Shown in pieces: positions 40,868-49,141 of a stretch of DNA of 64,000 nt (the stretch's first letter is position 1; each line of letters opens with the position of its first letter). The translations under genes were made by a program, and so were the position numbers. The notes beneath the pieces are model-generated. The model searched no databases and was not told where the DNA came from. It was given only the letters and a program-made list of their open reading frames with translations. Source of the stretch: Sideroxydans sp. (GTDB taxonomy: Bacteria; Pseudomonadota; Gammaproteobacteria; Burkholderiales; Gallionellaceae); NCBI GenBank assembly GCA_028707175.1, contig JAQTUV010000007.1, positions 62,001-126,000 on the forward strand, written 5' to 3'.

Positions 40868-43276
40868 GTGTTTGGTAACTTGACGAGCTATTCAATGAGT
40901 GTCGCCCCATTCAGCTTTCTTCGGCTTTATTTGCCGATTGCCTTGTTGGTATTAGCCGGCGCAGCCTTCTATAGCAATCAAGCCATCGAACATGAGCTAA
41001 CGCAAATACGTAATCAAGAGTCGGCCTATATCAAACTGGGTTCAGGAGCGCTGTCTAACAAGATCGGATTTGTTAGTCATGACTTGATGTTTCTATCTAG
41101 GCACACCGCGCTGCACGCTGCGATAGAGCAGCCTACGCAAAAGAATCTCGCGCATTTGGCTGAAGACTTCTCGATATTTTCCGCAAGTCTAGGGCATTAC
41201 GATCAGATACGTTGGATTGACCAGCACGGAATGGAGCGGGTGCGGGTCGATTATTTGCAAGGCAACGCAGTGGTGATCCCGACCGAAAAGCTGCAAAACA
41301 AAGGTCAGCGTTATTACTTCACCGACACCATCAAACTCAAACTCAATGAAGTATTCGTTTCACCACTCGATCTCAATATCGAACAAAACAGCATCGAGGT
41401 GCCTTACAAACCAATGCTGCGTATTGCCACTCCCGTTTTCGATCAGCGCGGAAACAAACGCGGCATTGTCATCCTTAATTACTTTGGCAAAGAATTGCTA
41501 GAGGCCTACTCAGATGCAACAGCCAGAATCGCCGATCACAGCATGATTATTAATGGAGAGGGGTTCTGGCTGAAGCACCCTAACCCGAACGACGAGTGGG
41601 GGTTCATGTTCAAACGCCCCGACCTCAGTATGAAAGCGCGTACACCCTTGGCATGGGGACATATCAGCAACGCCGAAACAGGCCAGCTGGAACTCGAAGA
41701 TGGCTTGTGGACATGGGAAACGTTATACCCACTTAGTGCCACCGAAAAATCCAGCACCGGCGCTGCCGATGCCTTTACTCCGAGTAGCGGAGAAGTAGGA
41801 GCACGACAATATTCATGGAAATCAGTTGCTCATTTCCCTAAGCACTCATTGAACTCGATTCGTCATGAAATTTGGATCAAAGTTATATGGATCTCCGGCA
41901 TTTTGTTGATTTTGTTTGGTCTGGTCATCTGGCAATTGGTGCGCTCTTGGCAAACGCTCGCCGCTGAGAAATTGAAATTCAGCACAGTCGCAAATTTCGC
42001 CTATGACTGGGAAGCTTGGCTTGATCCAAATGGGCGCTATCTCTACTGCTCACCTTCCTGCGAACGCATCACAGGCTGGCCTGCGGAAGCATTCATGGCG
42101 GACCCGAATCTCTTGCTTAACATCTGCCATCCAGATGACCATGCGCGTCTAGAGTCCCACTTGCTGCTTCATCAAGCATCAGATCCGCCTTGTGAGTTTG
42201 ATTTCCGTATCGTACTGCCCGATGGAAAAATCCGATGGTTGGAGCATGCCTGCCAATCCGTATTCAGCAACTCGGGAGCGTTCCTTGGGCGTAGAGCATC
42301 GAACCGAGATATCACCGAGCGCCAGCTTTCTGAAGAAAAAATTCGTTACAGCGAACAACGTTTCCGAGATGTAAGTAATGCGACAGGCGAATATCTGTGG
42401 GAAATCGATAACGACATGAGGTACACCTACGTGTCCAACCGCTCTTCTACAGTGAAGGGGTACTCGCCAGAAGAGTTGCTTGGACATACGCCGATGGAGT
42501 TCATGCCCCCCGAAGATATTGCGGGAGTGGACGAAATCATCAATCGGGCGATCGCAGATAAAGCGCCATTCCATTTGCAGCACCGCGATATTACAAAATC
42601 GGGCGAGTTCATTTGGGAAGAGGTCACGGGCACCCCTTTCTACGACAATCAAGGTAATGTCATTGGGTTGCGCGGAGTGGGACTCAACATCACCGAGCGC
42701 AAAGAACGTGAAGACCACAACAATTGGTTGGCATTTTACGACCCACTTACACGCCTACCCAATCGAAGACTTCTGAATGAGCGCCTAAGCTATGCATTAG
42801 CAAACAGTAAACGCACAGGGCTTTATGGCGCACTGATGTTTCTCGACTTAGATAATTTCAAACCCCTCAATGATAAACATGGGCATATCGTTGGTGACTT
42901 GATGCTGATCGAAGCAGCCAATCGCATAAAAAGTTGTGTGCGCGAAGTAGATACCGTTGCCCGTTTTGGCGGCGATGAATTTGTAGTGGAATTGAATGGG
43001 GTGAATGCTGATCGGGAAGAGGCCATTTCACAGTCGCGCATCATCGCAGAGAAGATTCGCTCATGTTTATCCGAACCTTATCTTCTCTCCATCTCCAATG
43101 AAGATGTGGATGAAATAGTCGTTGAACATCACAGCTCGGCCAGCATTGGCGTAACCATTTTTGGCAAGGATGCGACCAGCCAAGAGGAGGTCATGAAGCA
43201 AGCTGATGCCGAGATGTATAACGCAAAAAATTCTGGCCGTAATGTTATTAGCATCTACGAAAGAGGTGCTAACTGA
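40868..43276 (+). CDS. Membrane-bound diguanylate cyclase with Cache-like sensor and two PAS domains
   Basis: The 802-residue protein has a transmembrane helix at about 18-36 and another at about 337-358, enclosing a periplasmic sensor of about 300 residues of the dCache type. PAS domains follow at about 370-490 and 495-620 (DITERQLSEEKI and NITERKEREDH mark their ends). The GGDEF domain carries RFGGDEFVVEL, and the inhibitory site RxxD is present (REVD five residues before). It should make c-di-GMP with product inhibition. The start codon is uncertain: GTG at 40868 or ATG at 40895, neither with a strong ribosome site. It is followed by a second cyclase gene. Confidence 0.9.
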   Translation: MFGNLTSYSMSVAPFSFLRLYLPIALLVLAGAAFYSNQAIEHELTQIRNQESAYIKLGSGALSNKIGFVSHDLMFLSRHTALHAAIEQPTQKNLAHLAEDFSIFSASLGHYDQIRWIDQHGMERVRVDYLQGNAVVIPTEKLQNKGQRYYFTDTIKLKLNEVFVSPLDLNIEQNSIEVPYKPMLRIATPVFDQRGNKRGIVILNYFGKELLEAYSDATARIADHSMIINGEGFWLKHPNPNDEWGFMFKRPDLSMKARTPLAWGHISNAETGQLELEDGLWTWETLYPLSATEKSSTGAADAFTPSSGEVGARQYSWKSVAHFPKHSLNSIRHEIWIKVIWISGILLILFGLVIWQLVRSWQTLAAEKLKFSTVANFAYDWEAWLDPNGRYLYCSPSCERITGWPAEAFMADPNLLLNICHPDDHARLESHLLLHQASDPPCEFDFRIVLPDGKIRWLEHACQSVFSNSGAFLGRRASNRDITERQLSEEKIRYSEQRFRDVSNATGEYLWEIDNDMRYTYVSNRSSTVKGYSPEELLGHTPMEFMPPEDIAGVDEIINRAIADKAPFHLQHRDITKSGEFIWEEVTGTPFYDNQGNVIGLRGVGLNITERKEREDHNNWLAFYDPLTRLPNRRLLNERLSYALANSKRTGLYGALMFLDLDNFKPLNDKHGHIVGDLMLIEAANRIKSCVREVDTVARFGGDEFVVELNGVNADREEAISQSRIIAEKIRSCLSEPYLLSISNEDVDEIVVEHHSSASIGVTIFGKDATSQEEVMKQADAEMYNAKNSGRNVISIYERGAN

Positions 43277-43459
43277 TTCCTGAGTGCGGTAACTCGAAGG
43301 CCTCCCCCTGCCCCTGCATACTTTTCACGATTCGTGACCGACCAGGCTGATATGCCGAAAATTATCACCCAGCAATCCAATCTTCTATAGAATAAATCCA
43401 ATACACATTTGCGTTCTGGCCATACGAAACATTAATGAAACTTTCATGGATTCATTTTT

Positions 43460-44509
43460 ATGCGTCAACTAATTGACCACATCGTTCGAACATCCAACCA
43501 AAGAGATCACACCAATCTCAGCGTATCGGTCGCAGACGCCCTCATTAAGCTCTTTCAGCCGCACTCATTGACCATCTATCGAGTATTCGATAACGGCGAC
43601 ACGTCCATGATTTACGCCTGCGCAGGTAGCCAAGGAGAGTCCAGATTTTCCCGAAACGCCTATCTCCCTGACACCCAACATTCATTTTTGATCGACACGG
43701 ATCCGCTGTTAAATCAAGCGAACAAGCTACGCCTTCCCTTTGTAGAAAGTAACGACAAGGATGGTTATCGAGCAGCATTTTTAGTGATGCCGCTAGACCA
43801 GTTGCTTTACATCGTTGATATCCGCTTCGCGCAGCCGCCCTCCGTCGAGCAACAGACCGTACTCAAGGGATTCATCGAGTACTTCAGCAATCACGTAGGG
43901 CTGCTTGACTATGGCGAGACGGATGCGCTGACGCGCCTCCCCAATCGAAAGACATTCGATAAGCACCTATATGAAGTCCTTTCACAAGCAGCGATTGATG
44001 AAAGCAGCTGTCTAGCCAATCCTGGCTTCCCGCTCCGCCGCCAACCCAAACCAGAGCCACATCACTGGCTAGCAGTCATGGATATTGACCATTTCAAATC
44101 CGTGAACGACACCTTTGGGCATCTGATCGGTGACGAAGTATTAGTGATGTTTGCCCGCCTCATTCGCGAGACATTTCGTTTCCAAGATCAAATCTTTCGC
44201 TTCGGAGGGGAGGAGTTCGTGGTGGTGACACAACCCACTGATGCCGAGTCAATTCAAAAAGTCTTCCATCGTTTTAGGCAAAAAGTCGAAGACCATCTGT
44301 TCAGTCAAGTCGGCAAGGTCACCGTCAGCATCGGCTATAGCCGACTGGCCACAACGGACACGCCGCCCAATGTGATTGATCGAGCAGATGAGGCGCTGTA
44401 TTACGTCAAGCAGCATGGGCGCAACAACATCGCATGCCACGAAACACTGGTGAGTTCTGGCGAGCTGACAGCAAAACAACACCAATCCGACGATATCGAA
44501 CTGTTCTAA
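43460..44509 (+). CDS. GAF-like/GGDEF diguanylate cyclase
   Basis: A soluble 349-residue protein. The first 150 residues look like a GAF-type sensor (VADALIKLFQPHSLTIYRVF), then a GGDEF domain begins with TDALTRLPNRKTFDKHL. The active site is RFGGEEFVVV and the RxxD inhibitory site is RFQD, five residues before. An insertion of about 25 residues (SCLANPGFPLRRQPKPEPHH) lies before the MDIDHFKSVNDTFGH motif. It is downstream of another cyclase gene on the same strand. Confidence 0.9.
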   Translation: MRQLIDHIVRTSNQRDHTNLSVSVADALIKLFQPHSLTIYRVFDNGDTSMIYACAGSQGESRFSRNAYLPDTQHSFLIDTDPLLNQANKLRLPFVESNDKDGYRAAFLVMPLDQLLYIVDIRFAQPPSVEQQTVLKGFIEYFSNHVGLLDYGETDALTRLPNRKTFDKHLYEVLSQAAIDESSCLANPGFPLRRQPKPEPHHWLAVMDIDHFKSVNDTFGHLIGDEVLVMFARLIRETFRFQDQIFRFGGEEFVVVTQPTDAESIQKVFHRFRQKVEDHLFSQVGKVTVSIGYSRLATTDTPPNVIDRADEALYYVKQHGRNNIACHETLVSSGELTAKQHQSDDIELF

Positions 44510-44651
44510 CCTTTACTTGGCTCAGCCTGCGCCAAGTAAAGCGGTGTATTGCCGCCATTCCCCCCCCCTTTTCACTGTATTGAATTTTCCGCCGCGCTCT
44601 ATCCTGCATGCCTATGAAACGCTATCGTGTCCCAATAGATGGGCTGTATTG

Positions 44652-45875
44652 ATGAAAACAACTCACTCAGAAAATGTAGGCGTAAGTACGCCATTTTTAG
44701 GACTGGCGCCCTATTTACGCGCCAGCATCGCTGGCGTCGATTTGCGCCCGCTTGGACAGGAGATGTTGGCACAAGCGGAATTGAATCCCGCTGATGCAGC
44801 GTTATGGATGAACCTGTCGGTGGCCATGCAATGTGTCGGCCAGCACGACATCGGCGTGACGATCCAATCCCTAGCATTGGAACAACAACGCGTGTATCAA
44901 CTAGCTGCCGCCACACAAGCTGCAAAATTGCGTGTGCTCTTATTGCTCGTTGCGGGCGATATCGCTGCCAACACACCCATCGATTGTTTGTTAGAGAACA
45001 GTGATATCGATCTCATTTTTTATTACGTCACACCGAATGCACCGCTGGCACAGCCCATCCCAGAGCATGACGTATTGATGCTCTGCATGAGCGAGGTCGA
45101 TGAAAATCACGACACCCTCATCGCCCTTGAAAAAGCACTGGCGCACTGGCCTAAGCCCATTATCAATGCGCCGCAACACATCGCCAGCACCGGTCGCAAC
45201 ACTGCCAGCACATTGCTGCAAGACATCGCCGGTTTAGCGATTCCTCCCACATTACGGACGACACGTTCGACACTCACAGCCATCGCCAGCAATGTCACGA
45301 CGCTGGGACAAAGTTTTAGTGATTGCGACTTCCCCCTCATCGTGCGCCCCGTCGGCTCACAAGCAGGACGTGACTTGGCACGCATCGCCACACCAGATGA
45401 ACTATCCAACTACTTAGTGCACGTGAATGCCCCGGATTTTTTCATTGCGCGCTTCATCGATTACAGTGGTACTGATGGACAATTCCGCAAATATCGCATC
45501 GCACTCATCGACGGCCAACCTTACGCGTGCCACATGGCAGTTTCGAATCACTGGATGGTGCACTACGTCAATGCGGGTATGTATGAAGAGGCTAAGAAAC
45601 GCGCAGAAGAACTCGCCTTTTTCGAAAACTTCGATGATTTCGCCATTAAACATGCAAGCGCATTGAACGCTATCTATCAACGCACGCAGATGGACTACCT
45701 CTGCCTTGATTGTGCCGAAACGCCCGATGGGGAATTGCTGATATTTGAGATCGATCACACGATGGTGGTACATGCCATGGATCCGGAGAGCCTGTTTCCT
45801 TACAAGCAGACTCACATGCGAAAAGTGCAAAATGCATTTCGCGACTATCTCATTCGCTTAAGCACACACACATGA
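44652..45875 (+). CDS. ATP-grasp-like protein coupled to a SerC-like aminotransferase
   Basis: The start at 44652 gives 407 residues. The N-terminal part includes a TPR-like pair (LNPADAALWMNLSVAMQC). The second half has ATP-grasp features: FPLIVRPVGSQAGRDLARI for the ATP-binding loop and LLIFEIDHTMVVHAMDP for the metal-binding region. ATP-grasp enzymes join a carboxylate to an amine or thiol. I do not recognise the exact family. The stop overlaps the start of the next gene as ATGA, so the two proteins are made together and probably act in one pathway (inference). Confidence 0.65.
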   Translation: MKTTHSENVGVSTPFLGLAPYLRASIAGVDLRPLGQEMLAQAELNPADAALWMNLSVAMQCVGQHDIGVTIQSLALEQQRVYQLAAATQAAKLRVLLLLVAGDIAANTPIDCLLENSDIDLIFYYVTPNAPLAQPIPEHDVLMLCMSEVDENHDTLIALEKALAHWPKPIINAPQHIASTGRNTASTLLQDIAGLAIPPTLRTTRSTLTAIASNVTTLGQSFSDCDFPLIVRPVGSQAGRDLARIATPDELSNYLVHVNAPDFFIARFIDYSGTDGQFRKYRIALIDGQPYACHMAVSNHWMVHYVNAGMYEEAKKRAEELAFFENFDDFAIKHASALNAIYQRTQMDYLCLDCAETPDGELLIFEIDHTMVVHAMDPESLFPYKQTHMRKVQNAFRDYLIRLSTHT

Positions 45876-46990
45876 GCACAACACGTACGACCACACCCCA
45901 ACTACGCAACAGCCTGAATTTTTCTGGCGGCCCCGGCGCTTTGCCAGAAAGCGTATTGCAACAAGTTCAACAATCCATTCTTGAAGTGCCTGAAGTTGGC
46001 TTATCCATCTTGGGGATTAGTCATCGCTCTGATTGGTTCGCCTCTGTCGTAGCGGAACTAGAGAACAACATCCGCCTGTTGTTGCAGCTACCGAACAACT
46101 ATCACGTGTTATTTCTACAAGGTGGGGCGACACAACAATTCTCGATGATCCCCATGAATTTATTGCCGGGAAAATCTGCACCAGCAGAATATCTGCATAC
46201 AGGCTATTGGAGCGGAAAATCCATTGCAGAAGCACAACGTGTCGGCAACATTCATACGTTATGGGATGGCACAGCGACGGGGTTTGGCTCACTCCCCAAA
46301 GATGAGGAACTCGATTTCGCTGCGGATGCTGCGTATTTCCACTACGTCTCCAACGAGACGGTCGAAGGCCTACAGTTCCATCACGTATTAGGTCGCGATG
46401 ATGTGCCACGCGTGTGCGACATGTCCTCGGATTTTTTATCGCGCCCCTGCTCAGCAGAGCGCTACTCACTCATCTATGCTCATGCACAAAAGAATATTGG
46501 CCCTGCGGGTGTCACAGTCGTATTGGTGCGTGACGAAGCGCTTAAAGATGCGCCGAACAATCTGCCCGGATTCTTAGACTACCGTAGCCACATCAACGCA
46601 CACTCCATTTTTAATACGCCGCCCGTATTCGCCATCTACGTAGTGCTACTCATCACACGCTGGCTATTGAAGGACATCGGCGGCTTGTCGAATATGGAAG
46701 CAATCAATCGCAGCAAAGCCGCATTGATGTATCACGCACTGGATGAAAGTAACGGCTTCTACCGCGGACGTGCTGCCCATGCAGATCGCTCAATGATGAA
46801 CGTCTCCTTCTCACTGCCCACAAGCGAGATAGAAAAACGCTTCCTTGCCGAAGCGCATAGCGCAGGATTCTCAGGTCTCGCCGGCCACCGCTCTGTCGGC
46901 GGCATACGTGCCTCTATTTACAATGGATTGACGGTTGACGCAGTGCATGAACTGGTCGACTTCATGAATGCTTTTCAAAAACGCAGCTAG
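45872..46990 (+). CDS. Phosphoserine aminotransferase-like PLP enzyme (SerC family)
   Basis: The 372-residue enzyme resembles SerC: LNFSGGPGALPESVLQQVQQ (normally NFSAGPA), ISHRSDWFASVVAELENNIR, FLQGGATQQFSMIPMNLL and the PLP lysine in HAQKNIGPAGVTVV. The end block GHRSVGGIRASIYNGLT is also typical. The altered first motif and the tight coupling to an ATP-grasp gene leave open whether it is the cell's main SerC or a paralogue with another substrate. Confidence 0.85.
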   Translation: MSTTRTTTPQLRNSLNFSGGPGALPESVLQQVQQSILEVPEVGLSILGISHRSDWFASVVAELENNIRLLLQLPNNYHVLFLQGGATQQFSMIPMNLLPGKSAPAEYLHTGYWSGKSIAEAQRVGNIHTLWDGTATGFGSLPKDEELDFAADAAYFHYVSNETVEGLQFHHVLGRDDVPRVCDMSSDFLSRPCSAERYSLIYAHAQKNIGPAGVTVVLVRDEALKDAPNNLPGFLDYRSHINAHSIFNTPPVFAIYVVLLITRWLLKDIGGLSNMEAINRSKAALMYHALDESNGFYRGRAAHADRSMMNVSFSLPTSEIEKRFLAEAHSAGFSGLAGHRSVGGIRASIYNGLTVDAVHELVDFMNAFQKRS

Positions 46991-46997
46991 ATTCATC

Positions 46998-47522
46998 CTA
47001 GATGTTTTGCGCCCACCACAATCTGAACCGCAACCCCAACTCAGTGGTGTAACCTACTTCAACGAACTCGATCTTGCCATTCGGCGCGACGATAAAACTG
47101 GCTGGCACTGCATGCACGCCCCACGCAGCTGAGAGCGTGCCATCTGGATCATTCACCGTAGGGAAGTCGATTCCCTGATCTTTCATGTATTGCTTCACTT
47201 CGTTACTGAGTCCGCTGTTCATAGCAACAGTGATGGTGTTCGGATAGTCACGTGCAATGGCTGCGATATTGCCTTGTTCGGTACGGCAAATAGGACACCA
47301 TGTAGCCCAAAAGTGAACCAGCATCGGCTTAGTGGGATGAGCCGGCAATGAGTAGATCGCCTGCTCCAAGGTGACCCCCTTCAACTCGGGCGCAACACCG
47401 TTCGCCATATCGCGTTGCTGCCACAGCCGGATGCCTGCAACGACCACAACAATAACCAATACATTGAGCACGTAGCCGCGCCACTTGTTAGAAGACAACT
47501 TACTGATTGGCTGCTCAGACAT
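46998..47522 (-). CDS. TlpA-type thioredoxin-fold disulfide reductase
   Basis: The 174-residue protein has one N-terminal transmembrane anchor (about 16-34) and a periplasmic thioredoxin fold with the active site WATWCPICRTEQ. AVPASFIVAPNGKIEFVEVG supplies the cis-proline region. Such proteins reduce periplasmic disulfides, for example in cytochrome c maturation. The gene starts immediately after the Hsp15 stop. Confidence 0.88.
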   Translation of the reverse strand: MSEQPISKLSSNKWRGYVLNVLVIVVVVAGIRLWQQRDMANGVAPELKGVTLEQAIYSLPAHPTKPMLVHFWATWCPICRTEQGNIAAIARDYPNTITVAMNSGLSNEVKQYMKDQGIDFPTVNDPDGTLSAAWGVHAVPASFIVAPNGKIEFVEVGYTTELGLRFRLWWAQNI

Positions 47523-47945
47523 TTACTCGAAATCGCCCCAAGCGCTTTTTGACACAACTTTTGTGCGCGTCTCAAACTTCTCGATGTCGCGTCGATCACG
47601 TTTGGTTGGACGACCTTTGAATGAGGGGAGTGGCAGCGCTTTGTTCTGCTCGGCAATTTGCGCACGGCGCGCTTTGCTCTCGTCCGTCTCGCGATACAAC
47701 TTCTGCGCTTCGGGTGCGCCGCCGCGTTTGTTGGAAAGTCCCAACACTTCCACGTCGTAGTAGATCTGTCCTTGGCGAACGAGCAACCTATCCCCCACGC
47801 CGATAGTCTTGGCGGGTTTGATACGCGCCTCGTTCATCGTCACCTTGCCGCTCTCGACCGCATCGGAGGCGATGCTACGGGTCTTATAAAAACGCGCCGC
47901 CCATAACCATTTATCCACGCGCAATTTTTCGTGTTCGTCATTCAT
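47523..47945 (-). CDS. hslR: Heat-shock protein 15 (S4 RNA-binding)
   Basis: A 140-residue basic protein with the S4 fold: LRVDKWLWAARFYKTRSIAS, GKVTMNEARIKPAKTIGVGD. Hsp15 binds stalled 50S subunits carrying nascent chains. The start overlaps the upstream hydrolase stop by four bases and the stop touches the tlpA-like start, so three genes form one transcript. Confidence 0.92.
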   Translation of the reverse strand: MNDEHEKLRVDKWLWAARFYKTRSIASDAVESGKVTMNEARIKPAKTIGVGDRLLVRQGQIYYDVEVLGLSNKRGGAPEAQKLYRETDESKARRAQIAEQNKALPLPSFKGRPTKRDRRDIEKFETRTKVVSKSAWGDFE

Positions 47946-49114
47946 TGTTTATGCTCGCTTGCATCACGTTTCAAATCATCCTCAACAAAGCGCAAAATCG
48001 TTTCAAACAACACCTCTCTCGGAAAAGCGTTGTGGTAACTCAAGAGTCGATTCCAGATGGAACGTTTGGATCTATTGAATGGTAATGCCACCGCCCAATG
48101 ATCACTCTTGAGATAAGCAAGTAAAGATGCGCCGGGGAGTACTTGGTCATGGATAAGCATGTGACTATCGTTGCGCGGCTCCACTTCTGCCAACTTGCCG
48201 TACAGGAATCCAAGAAACCAATGCATACGTTGCGGCGTAGTGAAGGTAACTAAAGAGTAATACCGAATGCCTTGCGGTAAGGTGTGCCAATTTTTTTGCA
48301 ACCAATGCAAGCAACGATCACGGCTGATGCTCTTCAGGAAATTCTCGTTGATGTGCGAGCAGGCTTTAGGGGTGGGTAACAGTTCCAAGAATTTCTTATA
48401 GCGGTTGAGCCAATCGGCCAAGGGGCTGCCACTCACCACGCCCGCCACACTGATCAAGGCACGCAGGTTCTTTGGGGCCTCGTCACCCATGCGGCGCAAA
48501 GCCTCCAGCGTATCCGGCACACCTTTGGAATAGGCAACGATGATGACGTTGGCAGCATCTTTATGTTTTCGAATCGCCGCCTCGACGATCTTCGCATTGT
48601 GTTCGGAAGTAGCGATGCCACGAACCGGAACAACTTCGATGGCCGCATAGCGTGGCTTGAGGTAATCGTATTCCGTAGTGACATCGACCGACTTACCTTC
48701 ACCGAAGGGCAAGGCGACATCTGAGACACATTCCCACAGCACCCCCGAAACGATGATGACCACGAGATCAGATGGTGTAGCGGAAAGATCGACAGGATGA
48801 GCAGCTAACGGCGGCTCTCCAAGGTCATGCAAGATGTGCTCGACCGTGCGTTCATCCTGATATCGACCCTGGCGAAGTTTTACAACCTGACCGAGAAAGT
48901 TGCGAAACTTCGCACGTGCATCGACCACTGGCGGCATACCCAATGGATGAAGCACGAGCGCGGGCGGCATTTCCTTCTCGCGCAACATGTAGGTGCCGAA
49001 CAAAAAGCGCCACGCCCACAGCAAAGCGAACGCACCGACGAACCACCAAACATTCTGCGTCACTCCAAATAACAGGAGTGCCAACACCATCAACAGGACG
49101 AGAGACACTTTCAC
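47942..49114 (-). CDS. Membrane-anchored alpha/beta-hydrolase-like protein
   Basis: The 390-residue protein begins with two hydrophobic helices (about 1-40). The middle contains DLVVIIVSGVLWECVSD and VIIVAYSKGVPDTLEALRR, which looks like a nucleophile elbow with sequence AYSKG in place of GxSxG. A late acid and histidine could be in LKSDHWAVALPF. It resembles lipase-like hydrolases, but the exact family is unknown. It is the first gene of an operon with hslR and the TlpA-like gene. Confidence 0.6.
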   Translation of the reverse strand: MKVSLVLLMVLALLLFGVTQNVWWFVGAFALLWAWRFLFGTYMLREKEMPPALVLHPLGMPPVVDARAKFRNFLGQVVKLRQGRYQDERTVEHILHDLGEPPLAAHPVDLSATPSDLVVIIVSGVLWECVSDVALPFGEGKSVDVTTEYDYLKPRYAAIEVVPVRGIATSEHNAKIVEAAIRKHKDAANVIIVAYSKGVPDTLEALRRMGDEAPKNLRALISVAGVVSGSPLADWLNRYKKFLELLPTPKACSHINENFLKSISRDRCLHWLQKNWHTLPQGIRYYSLVTFTTPQRMHWFLGFLYGKLAEVEPRNDSHMLIHDQVLPGASLLAYLKSDHWAVALPFNRSKRSIWNRLLSYHNAFPREVLFETILRFVEDDLKRDASEHKQ

Positions 49115-49141
49115 ATCAGCCTCTGCAACCCGTTGCGCTAG

